A stretch of 10,367 nucleotides of DNA, taken from the NCBI GenBank assembly GCA_964420455.1, contig CAYQTO010000134.1, positions 1 to 10,367 of the forward strand, given 5' to 3'. Below are positions 1-6,659 of the stretch, piece after piece (positions within the stretch are counted from its first letter, which is position 1; the number at the start of each line of letters is the position of its first letter). The position numbers and the translations under genes are program-made. The notes beneath the pieces were generated by a model, which was not told the DNA's origin, ran no database searches, and worked only from the letters and a program-made list of their open reading frames with translations. This DNA comes from CAYQTO01 sp964420455 (GTDB taxonomy: Bacteria > Sumerlaeota > Sumerlaeia > SLMS01).

Positions 1-248
1 AGGCCGAGGACGTCTATACGATTGTCCGTGAGTACGACCGGGCGATTCGCGAGGTGGCGGAGGAACGGGGGGTGCCCGTGATCGACACGCGGGCTTTCCT
101 GCTGGAGGCGCACCGGCGTGCGAACCCGAAGGAGGTGTATATCGACATGGTGCACCTGGAGCGGCAGGGTTTGAGGGAGCTGGCGGATTTTCTGGTGTCG
201 GAGATGGGTCCGCATTTGAGGGCGATGATGGAAAGGTCCGGGGGATGA
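1..248 (+). CDS. SGNH/GDSL-family hydrolase, C-terminal end (partial, 5' cut)
   Basis: Only the last ~82 residues are in the window; the reading frame is open from base 3 and its start lies upstream. What can be seen is the closing part of an SGNH/GDSL hydrolase: a beta-strand 'GVPVIDTR', then the block V motif Asp-Met-Val-His (Asp codon at 144, His codon at 153) followed by 'LERQG' and a final helix. In this family that Asp and His complete the Ser-His-Asp triad of an esterase or acyl-esterase. The Ser, Gly and Asn blocks are outside the window, so activity cannot be judged. The stop codon overlaps the next start (ATGA, 245-248), so the two genes are translationally coupled. The downstream carbamoyltransferase and small membrane proteins make this the counterpart of SxtL, the GDSL protein of saxitoxin clusters. 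The family call is fairly sure; the substrate is unknown. Confidence 0.75.
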   Translation, partial: AEDVYTIVREYDRAIREVAEERGVPVIDTRAFLLEAHRRANPKEVYIDMVHLERQGLRELADFLVSEMGPHLRAMMERSGG

Positions 249-478
249 GAGAGCGCTTGGGGGTGTTGCGTCGTGGTTTGTTCCGCGTTCTGAGAATGAT
301 CGGGATCGGGATCGCGTATGTGGTGAGCTTCCTTCTGTACTGGTTGCTGATCGGGCCTTACGGGGTGACGCTGCGGATTGCGCTGGGTGATTTGTTGGAT
401 TCGCGGCCGGACCCGCGGGCGCGGACCTATTGGCGGCAGTTGGCGCCGAACCGCCCGAACAGGTATCGGCCGTTTTGA
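245..478 (+). CDS. small membrane protein with SxtJ-like C-terminal tail
   Basis: A 77-residue basic protein with one clear membrane segment at about residues 18-41 (I-G-I-A-Y-V-V-S-F-L-L-Y-W-L-L region). After it comes a 'GPYGVTLRIALGD' stretch and a tail containing 'YWRQL'. This layout (hydrophobic helix, G-P-x-G-x-x-x-R, a D-P pair, then a Tyr-Trp-Arg tail) resembles the C-terminal end of SxtJ-family membrane proteins that sit beside carbamoyltransferases. Those are usually longer with more membrane helices, so this is a short form. The start ATG overlaps the upstream stop by 4 bases and has an AAAGG ribosome site at 232-236, 8 bases away. The likely role is a membrane anchor or partner for the carbamoyltransferase, inferred from context. 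The protein is certainly plausible as a gene; the family assignment is moderate. Confidence 0.7.
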   Translation: MRERLGVLRRGLFRVLRMIGIGIAYVVSFLLYWLLIGPYGVTLRIALGDLLDSRPDPRARTYWRQLAPNRPNRYRPF

Positions 479-2226
479 GCGGCGGGGGCGCGATCCTGGG
501 AATTTCGGGGATGTACCACGACTCGGCAGCGGCGCTGGTGCGGGGGGGCGAGGTGGTGGCGGCGGCGCAGGAGGAGCGGTTTACGCGGGTACGGCACGAT
601 GCGCGGTTTCCCGAGGAGGCGATCGCGTTCTGCCTCGGGGAGGGGGGGATCGAGGGGCGGGACCTGGCGGCGATCGCGTTTTACGAGAAACCAATGTACA
701 AGTTTCTGGACCGGATCCTGACGACGTCGCTGGGGACCTGGCCACGGTCGATGCGGGTGTTCCTGGAGGCGCTCCCCCAGTGGATGAGCAGCAAGCTGTG
801 GGTGCCATACGATCTGGAGAAGGTGGGCCGATTCCGCGTTCCGGTCCGGTACACGACACACCACGAGAGCCATGCGGCGAGCGCGTTCCTGCCGAGTCCG
901 TTTGAGGAGGCGGCGATCGTGACGGTGGACGGTGTGGGTGAGTGGTCGACGACGACCATCGGCCATGGCCGGGGCAACGACTTCGTGCTGACGCACGAGC
1001 TCCGGTTTCCGCATTCCCTCGGGCTGCTCTATAGCACGATCACGGCGTACCTAGGCTTTAAGGTGAACAGCGCGGAGTACAAGGTGATGGGGCTGGCGCC
1101 CTATGGCGAGCCGACGTTGGTGGAGAAGTTTCGCGAGCTGATGGACGTGCGGCCCGACGGGTCGTTCCGGATGCGGATGGAGTTCTTCCGATACCACCGT
1201 TCGCTGTATATGCCGACGGCGCGGCTGGAGCGGCATTTCGGGCGAAAGACGCGGGACTGGAAGAAGGAGCCGGTGGAGCAGTTTCACAAGGACGTGGCGC
1301 GTTCGCTCCAGGAGTTCACGAACGAGGTGATGCTGGGACTGGCGCGGCGGGCGCATGCGGCATTTCCTTCCAGGCACCTTTGCCTGGCGGGGGGCGTGGC
1401 CTTGAACTGCGTGAGCAATTCGTATATCCTGGAGCATGGGCCGTTCGAGAAGATCTGGGTGCAACCGGCGGCGGGCGACGCGGGCGGGGCGCTGGGCGCA
1501 GCACTGATGACGTCGCGGGAGGTGGACCCGGGGTTCGAGCGGCGGCCCTTGGAGCATGTTTACCTGGGACCCGTCTATACGGACGAGGAGATCGAGGGGG
1601 CACTGGAGAAGGCGGGGCTGCCGTTTGAGCGCATCGACGGGAGCGGGTACGTGGAGCACGTGGCGCGACGGCTGGACGAGCAGGCGATCGTGGGCTGGTT
1701 CCAGGGGGCGATGGAGTTCGGGCCGCGGGCGCTGGGGGCGCGGTCGATCATCGCGGATGCGCGGCGGCCGGAGAACCGCGACCGGGTGAACCTGGCAATC
1801 AAGTTCCGCGAGTCGTTCCGCCCGTTTGCCCCGGCCGTGCCGGAGGACTCGGTTTCCGAGTGGTTCCATTGGGATGGGCCCGCGCGGTTCATGCTGTTTA
1901 CGGCGGCAACGCGGGAGCCCGGGCGCCTGCCGGCGATTACCCACGTGGACGGGTCGGCGCGGCTCCAGACGATTCCCCGGGAAACGATGCCGTTGTATTA
2001 CGACCTGCACCGGGCGTTCGAGCGGCGGAGCGGGACGCCGGTGTTGATCAACACGAGCTTCAACGTCCGCGGCGAGCCGATCGTCTGCTCGCCGGCGGAC
2101 GCCATCGCCTGCTTTCTTGGGACACACATGGACGTGCTTGCGATCGGGCCGTTCGTCGTGGAGAAGGCGCGCGTGGACCCATCCCTGCTGAATCCGGAGC
2201 GCCCGCGTGAATTCGCCCCCGACTAA
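475..2226 (+). CDS. NodU/CmcH/SxtI-type O-carbamoyltransferase
   Basis: A 583-residue carbamoyltransferase of full family length. Members use carbamoyl phosphate and ATP to form carbamoyl-AMP and pass the carbamoyl group to a hydroxyl of a sugar, antibiotic or other small molecule in the cytoplasm. The N-terminal ASKHA/Kae1-like domain begins 'ILGISGMYHDSAAAL'. It has the metal-binding cluster HHESH at residues 129-133, VTVDGVGEW near 149-157 (Asp152), AGGVALNC near 305-312 and the Gly-Asp-Ala-Gly-Gly ATP/metal motif around Asp335. The C-terminal domain has GWFQGAMEFGPRALGARS from residue 407 and NTSFNVRGEPIV from 526. All key motifs are intact. The homology starts just after TTG 475, which overlaps the preceding stop as TTGA; an in-frame TTG at 430 would add 15 residues lacking any family match. 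Only a weak AGG lies upstream, so coupling probably drives initiation. The acceptor is unknown. Confidence 0.93.
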   Translation: MSGGGAILGISGMYHDSAAALVRGGEVVAAAQEERFTRVRHDARFPEEAIAFCLGEGGIEGRDLAAIAFYEKPMYKFLDRILTTSLGTWPRSMRVFLEALPQWMSSKLWVPYDLEKVGRFRVPVRYTTHHESHAASAFLPSPFEEAAIVTVDGVGEWSTTTIGHGRGNDFVLTHELRFPHSLGLLYSTITAYLGFKVNSAEYKVMGLAPYGEPTLVEKFRELMDVRPDGSFRMRMEFFRYHRSLYMPTARLERHFGRKTRDWKKEPVEQFHKDVARSLQEFTNEVMLGLARRAHAAFPSRHLCLAGGVALNCVSNSYILEHGPFEKIWVQPAAGDAGGALGAALMTSREVDPGFERRPLEHVYLGPVYTDEEIEGALEKAGLPFERIDGSGYVEHVARRLDEQAIVGWFQGAMEFGPRALGARSIIADARRPENRDRVNLAIKFRESFRPFAPAVPEDSVSEWFHWDGPARFMLFTAATREPGRLPAITHVDGSARLQTIPRETMPLYYDLHRAFERRSGTPVLINTSFNVRGEPIVCSPADAIACFLGTHMDVLAIGPFVVEKARVDPSLLNPERPREFAPD

Positions 2227-2419
2227 GCCCGGCATCCCGGAGCGGGTCTGGCGTTTTGTGTCCGTCCATGCCCGGGTGCTGTATTGGGTGTTCGCGTATA
2301 TCCCGGCCCATGGGGCCTGGCATCTTGCGCCGTTGATTGTGGTGCTGATTGTGTTTGGGCTGCTGATTTTCGTCTCGAGCAACCCAACTGTCAGCCCGTT
2401 CCTGTACGCGCTTTTCTAG
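2207..2419 (+). CDS. DUF5989-family (SxtK-like) small membrane protein
   Basis: A 70-residue protein with a GTG start overlapping the carbamoyltransferase end by 20 bases in another frame. Residues ~10-37 form an amphipathic, aromatic-rich stretch (W-R-F-V, Y-W-V-F). One membrane helix follows at about 43-61 (L-A-P-L-I-V-V-L-I-V-F-G-L-L-I-F), and the end is 'SPFLYALF'. The pattern of aromatic/basic segment, W/H-L-x-P-L helix and an A/S-P-F-x-Y-x-L-F ending is the DUF5989 signature. That family is typically found next to carbamoyltransferases and corresponds to SxtK in saxitoxin clusters. Its biochemical role is not known. A membrane adaptor or stabiliser for the carbamoyltransferase is inferred from the strict co-occurrence and the overlap here. 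Family call is good; function is inference. Confidence 0.8.
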   Translation: MNSPPTKPGIPERVWRFVSVHARVLYWVFAYIPAHGAWHLAPLIVVLIVFGLLIFVSSNPTVSPFLYALF

Positions 2420-2470
2420 GAGTGATGAGGATGGCTTTGCGCTGGACGTTGCCTGCCGGGGTGAAAAGGA
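2418..2470 (+). promoter_or_regulatory. two competing ribosome binding sites for the next gene
   Basis: AGGAG at 2418-2422 overlaps the DUF5989 stop and sits 8 bases before ATG 2431. A second site, AAAAGGA at 2464-2470, sits 8 bases before ATG 2479. Both ATGs are in the same frame and open into the same exported protein. The downstream one gives a compact signal peptide; the upstream one adds 16 residues. Confidence 0.55.
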
Positions 2471-2478
2471 TCGTGGTC

Positions 2479-3792
2479 ATGAAAGCTCTTCTCGTTCTTT
2501 TCGTGTCGTTTGTCCTTGGGTTGACGCCGGCCCGGGCGTTGCCGCCTGCGGACTGGGAGCCGGCGGATTATCCGGCGCAGCCGCCAGGTTGGCTGGCGGT
2601 GGAGGTGGCGCGGTTTCCGTCGGAGTTGCTGGCGGAGGGGACGCGCGGGGCGTTGGAGGAGGCGGGCTGGGGCCCCGTTCGGCTTCGGGGGACGCAAGGG
2701 GGCGAGGTGGCGGTGCTTGTGGGCGAGGTGAGCGATGCGGGGACGGCGTGGTTCCTCCGGGATGAGTTGGAGCACCTGCGGGTGGCGAAGGGCCGGCTGG
2801 TGCAGGTGGCGGCGGAGCCGGGGGTGAGCCCGCGCGGGTTCACGGGGCCGTTGAGCCGGGCGTACGAGGTGGCGATCCCGCGGGCAACCGAGGACCGGCT
2901 GATGCGCGAGTTGGGACAGCGGCTCCCGAGCCTTCCGGAAGAAGACCAGACAGCGGTGGCGAGGACGGTGAGCGGCTACCTGGACGACACAAGGGCGCCG
3001 GAGCGTATGGCGGAGGGTGCGGTCCGGGCAGCGGCGAACCTGTGGCGGGCGGGGCGCCAGCCGGAGTTGGCGCTGCTGCTTTCCAGCCGCGTGGCAAGCG
3101 GGACCTGGCCGGCGGGCGAGGACGCACCGCTTGTCAACGAGCTGGCCCGGGAAATCGCCTTCGAGTTGATCTACGGCGAGCAACGGGACTGGCGCGGGGC
3201 GTGGCGGATCACCCAGGAGACGCTGGACACGGCGACCCGCGACGTGGACAGGGCACGTGCGCTGATGCGCCAGGCAGCGCTCCTTGTGGACCTGATTGAC
3301 CGGCGGGTTACCCCGGCACCAACGTTTGCCGACGTGCGGGTTCGGCTCCGGCGGGCGCACGAGCTGGCCCCCTCCAGGGAGCGCGACCTGCAGGCACGCA
3401 TCGAATATCTTTATATACGCACCTTCACCTGGGAGGGAAACTGGGAACGGGTGGAGGCGCTGGCATCGAGGTTTGGCGAGCGCCACGGGGAAGTGGAGCC
3501 GTACGCGTCGCTGGCGCGGGTGCTGGTTGCGAAGAGTTACGAGCGGGCCGCGCGCATCGAGGACGCACTTGCGATCCTGACCGAAGTCGCCGGCAAGGCC
3601 TTCCCCCAAGAGGAGTACCTCCGGATGGGCATGACCATGGTCGACCCGGCGCAAGTGGCCTTGCGCGAGCGGGCGCGATTCCTTGAGATGATTGGCGAGG
3701 AGCCGAGGCCCCTGCCACAGAGGCCGGCGGCCGACCGGAGCGGAGACGAGATCCTTGCCGAGGACACGAAGCCGCCGCAGGAGCCCTCCTGA
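2479..3792 (+). CDS. exported protein, SPOR-like domain plus helical (TPR-like) repeats
   Basis: I do not recognise a named family over the full length (437 residues). Residues 1-20 are a clean signal peptide (basic start, Leu/Val/Phe core, cleavage after A-R-A), so the protein is exported. Residues ~37-114 alternate strands and helices: WLAVEVARF, then helix, GPVRLRG, EVAVLVGEV, helix, GRLVQVA. This is the layout of a SPOR-like fold, which in other proteins binds peptidoglycan or another partner; the match is by pattern only. Residues ~130-405 are Ala/Leu/Arg-rich amphipathic helices resembling TPR or similar solenoid repeats, ending in a Pro/Glu/Asp-rich, probably disordered tail. Start 2479 is chosen for the signal peptide and its AAAAGGA site; ATG 2431 is an equally well-placed alternative (453 residues). 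It lies in the carbamoyltransferase unit, 59 bases after DUF5989 and 13 bases before the next gene. Confidence 0.75.
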   Translation: MKALLVLFVSFVLGLTPARALPPADWEPADYPAQPPGWLAVEVARFPSELLAEGTRGALEEAGWGPVRLRGTQGGEVAVLVGEVSDAGTAWFLRDELEHLRVAKGRLVQVAAEPGVSPRGFTGPLSRAYEVAIPRATEDRLMRELGQRLPSLPEEDQTAVARTVSGYLDDTRAPERMAEGAVRAAANLWRAGRQPELALLLSSRVASGTWPAGEDAPLVNELAREIAFELIYGEQRDWRGAWRITQETLDTATRDVDRARALMRQAALLVDLIDRRVTPAPTFADVRVRLRRAHELAPSRERDLQARIEYLYIRTFTWEGNWERVEALASRFGERHGEVEPYASLARVLVAKSYERAARIEDALAILTEVAGKAFPQEEYLRMGMTMVDPAQVALRERARFLEMIGEEPRPLPQRPAADRSGDEILAEDTKPPQEPS

Positions 3793-3805
3793 CGCCCCGG
3801 CAGCA

Positions 3806-5209
3806 GTGCGCCCACCCCACCTGCATGTCCTGCTCTTGATATTGGCCAGCCTGCTTCCCGCGGGCTGGGGACGGGCACAGGAGCCCACGAAGGCCGAGAT
3901 CCGCGAGGTCGAAAGGCTGGCCCTTGCCTTTGCGGACGGCAACTTCGAGGTCTTGGCGGGATGGCTGGCGCCGCCGCTGCGCGAGGATCGCTGGTCGCAG
4001 GAGGGGTTTCGCGCCGTTCTTGGGGACCTGACACGCCGGGCGGGACGCGTGGTGCGGGTGCAGGCGGCTTATGGCGTGAGCGGTGCGGCGGGCGCTCCGG
4101 GGCCGAAGCAGGCCGCCGTTCCGATCATGCTGGAGCGAGGGTCGGTCGAGCTTGTCTTCACGTGGGCGGACGAGCTGGTCGAGGGGCGAATCGGGGGGCT
4201 GGCGATCCGGCCCTTTCGCGGGCGCCCTGGCCGCCCCCACACACCCGAAATCGAAATCCCCTACGCCGACGCGGACTATGTGGACCCGGGTTCGTTCCTC
4301 GAACGGCAGGTCGAGATCAGGCGGTCTGGCGAGGCCCCGTTGGTGGCGCGGCTGCGGGTGCCGCGGCTGCGGGTGGATGCCCCGCGGCTGGCCGGGGCGG
4401 TGATCCTCCCGGCGCGGGTGATGTTGGGAAGCGATGGGATCGTGGAGGAGGCGCGGCCGGTGCGGGACGTGGCGGCGGGGCTCGCCTCGCAGGGGGTGGC
4501 GACGATTGCCTTCGGCCGGAGGACGGCCCCCGACGGGCCCGGCGCCGCAGTTGCTGTCTATACGGTGCGCGACGACCTGCTGGCCGACGCGGAGGCGGCG
4601 GTGCGGCTCCTCGCGCGCGAGGTACCCGAGGTCGACAAGGACCGCATCTTCCTCCTCGGGTTCGGATACGGCGGCTGGCTGGCCCCGGCCGTTGCCGAGA
4701 GCCTTCCCCGGCTCCGCGGGCTTGTCCTGGTGTCGCCCCCCGTGGCTTTCACGCCAGCGCATTACTATGGGCGCCTGGAGGAAATGGGTCTCATCGGCCC
4801 GGGGGTCTCCGGGCAGGATCCATGGGAGGTGTTCCAGGGGGCGTTGGTGCAGCTCGATCAGGGGCTGCTTGATGATGGCTACCGGCTCCATGACACGCCG
4901 GCGAGCTTCTGGCGGAGCCTGGACGGCTACGAGCCCTTGGGGGCGATCCGGGAGTCGCGCCGGCCGGTGCTCCTTCTGTTCGGGGGGCGGGATGGCCTGC
5001 GGTCCGATGCGGACATCGCCGCATGGGGCGCGCTCTCGGCCGGGGAAGACCACGTAAGCCACGAGTACTTCCCCCGGCTGGACCCGTGGCTGCTCCCTCC
5101 GCCGGTGGAGGATCCCCGGGGCTTCGCCTTTCCCCGCCACCTGGAGGAAGCGGTGTTGGGGGTGATCACGGAATGGATGGGGAAACACCGGCGGGCGCCA
5201 CGGCCGTAG
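3806..5209 (+). CDS. exported DUF3887-alpha/beta-hydrolase fusion, apparently catalytically dead
   Basis: 467 residues from GTG 3806. Residues 1-24 are a signal peptide (L-L-L-I-L-A-S-L-L core, cleavage after G-R-A). Residues ~28-136 look like DUF3887, an NTF2-like domain (FADGNFEVLAGWLAPPL ... IGGLAIRPF). Residues ~150-460 follow the alpha/beta hydrolase family usually fused to it: a lead-in near FLERQVEIRR, then VRDVAAGLASQGVATIAFGRRT, FLLGFGYGG, a GLVLVSPP strand and VLLLFGGRD. In active relatives the nucleophile elbow is G-H-S-x-G-G; here it is G-F-G-Y-G-G with Gly287 at the Ser position. The acid Asp396 remains. The usual late His is apparently an Asp (Asp426 in FPRLDPWL), and the oxyanion-region H-G-S-G-P is replaced by A-R-V-M-L-G-S. 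The fold seems kept and catalysis lost, suggesting a binding role. The start has no clear ribosome site and is chosen for the signal peptide. Confidence 0.8.
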   Translation: MRPPHLHVLLLILASLLPAGWGRAQEPTKAEIREVERLALAFADGNFEVLAGWLAPPLREDRWSQEGFRAVLGDLTRRAGRVVRVQAAYGVSGAAGAPGPKQAAVPIMLERGSVELVFTWADELVEGRIGGLAIRPFRGRPGRPHTPEIEIPYADADYVDPGSFLERQVEIRRSGEAPLVARLRVPRLRVDAPRLAGAVILPARVMLGSDGIVEEARPVRDVAAGLASQGVATIAFGRRTAPDGPGAAVAVYTVRDDLLADAEAAVRLLAREVPEVDKDRIFLLGFGYGGWLAPAVAESLPRLRGLVLVSPPVAFTPAHYYGRLEEMGLIGPGVSGQDPWEVFQGALVQLDQGLLDDGYRLHDTPASFWRSLDGYEPLGAIRESRRPVLLLFGGRDGLRSDADIAAWGALSAGEDHVSHEYFPRLDPWLLPPPVEDPRGFAFPRHLEEAVLGVITEWMGKHRRAPRP

Positions 5210-5217
5210 TGCCGGCG

Positions 5218-6591
5218 TCAGTAGTCGATCTGGGACGCCGGTGACAGGAGGAGGAGCCGCGCCACAAGGTCCAGGTCGTGGACGATGAGCTCGCGGGACT
5301 CATCCCAAAGGCTGGAATCTTCCGATTCCTGCAATTGCTTCAACTGATCAACGATGATCGAGCGGACCTTCATGACATCGGGATACCGGAGGTTGGCGCT
5401 CCCCCCCTCGAGGTACTCCTCGAAGTTGGTGTAGAAAAGACGGAGGGGATCGGAGGGATCGAGGCGTGACTCGATGTCGTTGAGAAGCTCGAGGGCGGCC
5501 TCGACAGGATGGGCCTCGAGGGCGGAGCCGATATGCCAGAGGGGGGCATAGCAGCGGAGAGAAGTGCCCGCGTTAAGGTTGGCATTCATGACAAGGAAGC
5601 CGGAGGCGGGCGAGCGGGCAACCATGGGACAGAGCGGCTCGAGTTCTTCCTCGGTCTGGACGGAGGCGAGGAAGGGGCGAGGCTCGCGGACCTCGCGGTC
5701 GAGTTCGCGAGCTCCCGCTGGGAAGGCCTCGGGCGGGCCGTGAAGGGCGACCTCGTCGAAGACGCCGGAACGGTAGGATTCGGCCCAGGGCATCCAGATG
5801 TCATCGGGGCGGGGGGTGGGAACAAGGAGGACGACGACGACGTGGGGGCGTGTTTTCTGGATGCGTGCCTTGAGAATTTGGAACGTTTGGAGGAGTTCCT
5901 CGAGGCGCCATTGCTCGACCGCATGAAACTCGGCGCGGCTGGGCTGGGTGAGAAAATCCTCGAGATCGAGGCGGAGTTCGTCGCGAAGGCGGGCGAGGCA
6001 GGTCTCGCCGAGATGGGTCCAGGTGGCGGGGTCGTCGGTGGTGCGGGGGAGGCGGCGGAGGTCGAAAACGACTCCGTCGGTGGGGGTGGCCTCGAGGGTG
6101 CTGACAAGGAGGTTGCCGAGAAACCGGCGATACTCCCGGGAGGTCCAGCAGAAGCGGCCTGGGAGGACTTCGGGGGTTCGGCTGGCGTGGGTGCCCTCGG
6201 CGGTGCGCATGAGCCAGGTTGGGTTGTCGTGGGCGATGGGGCCGAGTTCGAGATCGCCGGGAGGACCGGCCAGGATCGGATCGACATAGAGCCAGGTGCT
6301 CGAGGGGAAGTGGCGGAGGAAGCCGAGGCCTTCGCGCGCCTGGCACCGAGCCTGGGAGAGAGACCCCTCCGATTCATGGCGGAGGAAGACCTCGCCCTCG
6401 GCGAAGAGGGGGACGAGGACCGTGTTGTAGCCGCGGACGGTCATCTTGTAGACGACGTCCTCGAGGGCGGCGCGATCCTCGAGGTATCCGGTGGGTAATT
6501 GCCAGGCACGAGTTTGCAGCGCGTGCTGGGTAACGCCTTCCAACTGCTTGGCGATTGCCTTTGACAGGCGAGATTCTTGTTTCAATACCAT
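5218..6591 (-). CDS. divergent GHL10-like TIM-barrel protein (putative glycoside hydrolase-like)
   Basis: 457 residues from ATG 6591; a TTG at 6675 in frame would add 28 residues and overlap rsh. Barrel-like strands appear in order: RGYNTVLVPLF, STWLYVDPI, DGVVFDLRRLP, HVVVVLLVPTP, then FDEVALHG. The spacing matches GHL10/YngK-type proteins. It also has the D-N-P-x-W-L-M block, the strand ending where they carry D-G-(V/I)-x-x-D-Y-x-R-x-P, and a W-R-x-E-x-L ... I-x-K-x-R-P-x-V helix-strand. In GHL10 the Asp-Tyr pair lies in the proposed active site; here it is Asp-Leu, so the site may differ. GHL10 proteins are normally secreted, but I see no signal peptide or membrane helix. The last ~130 residues are helical and unassigned. 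It ends 8 bases from the convergent hydrolase gene. The fold is moderately sure; the function is not. Confidence 0.65.
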   Translation of the reverse strand: MVLKQESRLSKAIAKQLEGVTQHALQTRAWQLPTGYLEDRAALEDVVYKMTVRGYNTVLVPLFAEGEVFLRHESEGSLSQARCQAREGLGFLRHFPSSTWLYVDPILAGPPGDLELGPIAHDNPTWLMRTAEGTHASRTPEVLPGRFCWTSREYRRFLGNLLVSTLEATPTDGVVFDLRRLPRTTDDPATWTHLGETCLARLRDELRLDLEDFLTQPSRAEFHAVEQWRLEELLQTFQILKARIQKTRPHVVVVLLVPTPRPDDIWMPWAESYRSGVFDEVALHGPPEAFPAGARELDREVREPRPFLASVQTEEELEPLCPMVARSPASGFLVMNANLNAGTSLRCYAPLWHIGSALEAHPVEAALELLNDIESRLDPSDPLRLFYTNFEEYLEGGSANLRYPDVMKVRSIIVDQLKQLQESEDSSLWDESRELIVHDLDLVARLLLLSPASQIDY

Positions 6592-6659
6592 TTGTGGATG
6601 ATCGCATTGCTGCTTAACCCAGTGAATCTCAATCGCGATCGCTTGGCAAGCGCGCTCTG
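6592..6659. promoter_or_regulatory. divergent intergenic region with dyad symmetry before rsh
   Basis: This 68-base gap lies between the divergent starts of the TIM-barrel gene and rsh, and is poorer in GC than the flanks. It must hold the promoters of both if they are locally transcribed, but I find no convincing -35/-10 pair on either strand. It contains a palindrome ATCGCGAT (6632-6639) overlapping GCGATCGC (6635-6642). Directly after is the inverted repeat CGCTTG-G-CAAGCG (6640-6652), ending 7 bases before the rsh ATG, where a ribosome site would normally be. An operator or translational control element is possible; this is inference. Confidence 0.35.

Noticed and set aside
430..474. Upstream TTG 430 as the carbamoyltransferase start
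   Set aside because: It adds 15 residues without family similarity inside the preceding gene; TTG 475 sits at the expected N-terminus and overlaps the upstream stop.
1051..2382. 443-codon open frame on the - strand over the carbamoyltransferase
   Set aside because: It lies opposite strongly conserved carbamoyltransferase motifs and is an Arg/Pro/His-rich shadow.
1..2419. A toxin (saxitoxin) biosynthesis cluster
   Set aside because: Only the carbamoyltransferase-associated quartet is present; no polyketide synthase, amidinotransferase or oxygenase genes are seen, and such quartets occur in non-toxin settings.
3425..5188. 587-codon open frame on the - strand over the two exported-protein genes
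   Set aside because: The product is Pro/Arg/His-rich with no domain pattern, and both + strand genes have signal peptides and recognisable folds.
5210..5217. Bidirectional terminator between the convergent genes
   Set aside because: Only 8 bases separate the stops and I see no strong stem with a T-run on either strand.
5509..6498. Long + strand open frame (329 codons) opposite the TIM-barrel gene
   Set aside because: Its product is a low-complexity Gly/Glu/Ala run with no family features, while the - strand frame is longer and shows ordered beta-strands and GHL10-like blocks. It is a GC-driven antisense shadow.
6635..6642. GCGATCGC as a cyanobacterial HIP1 element
   Set aside because: It occurs inside a larger local palindrome and I did not notice it elsewhere in the window; HIP1 is meaningful only when highly abundant, and nothing else here suggests a cyanobacterium.
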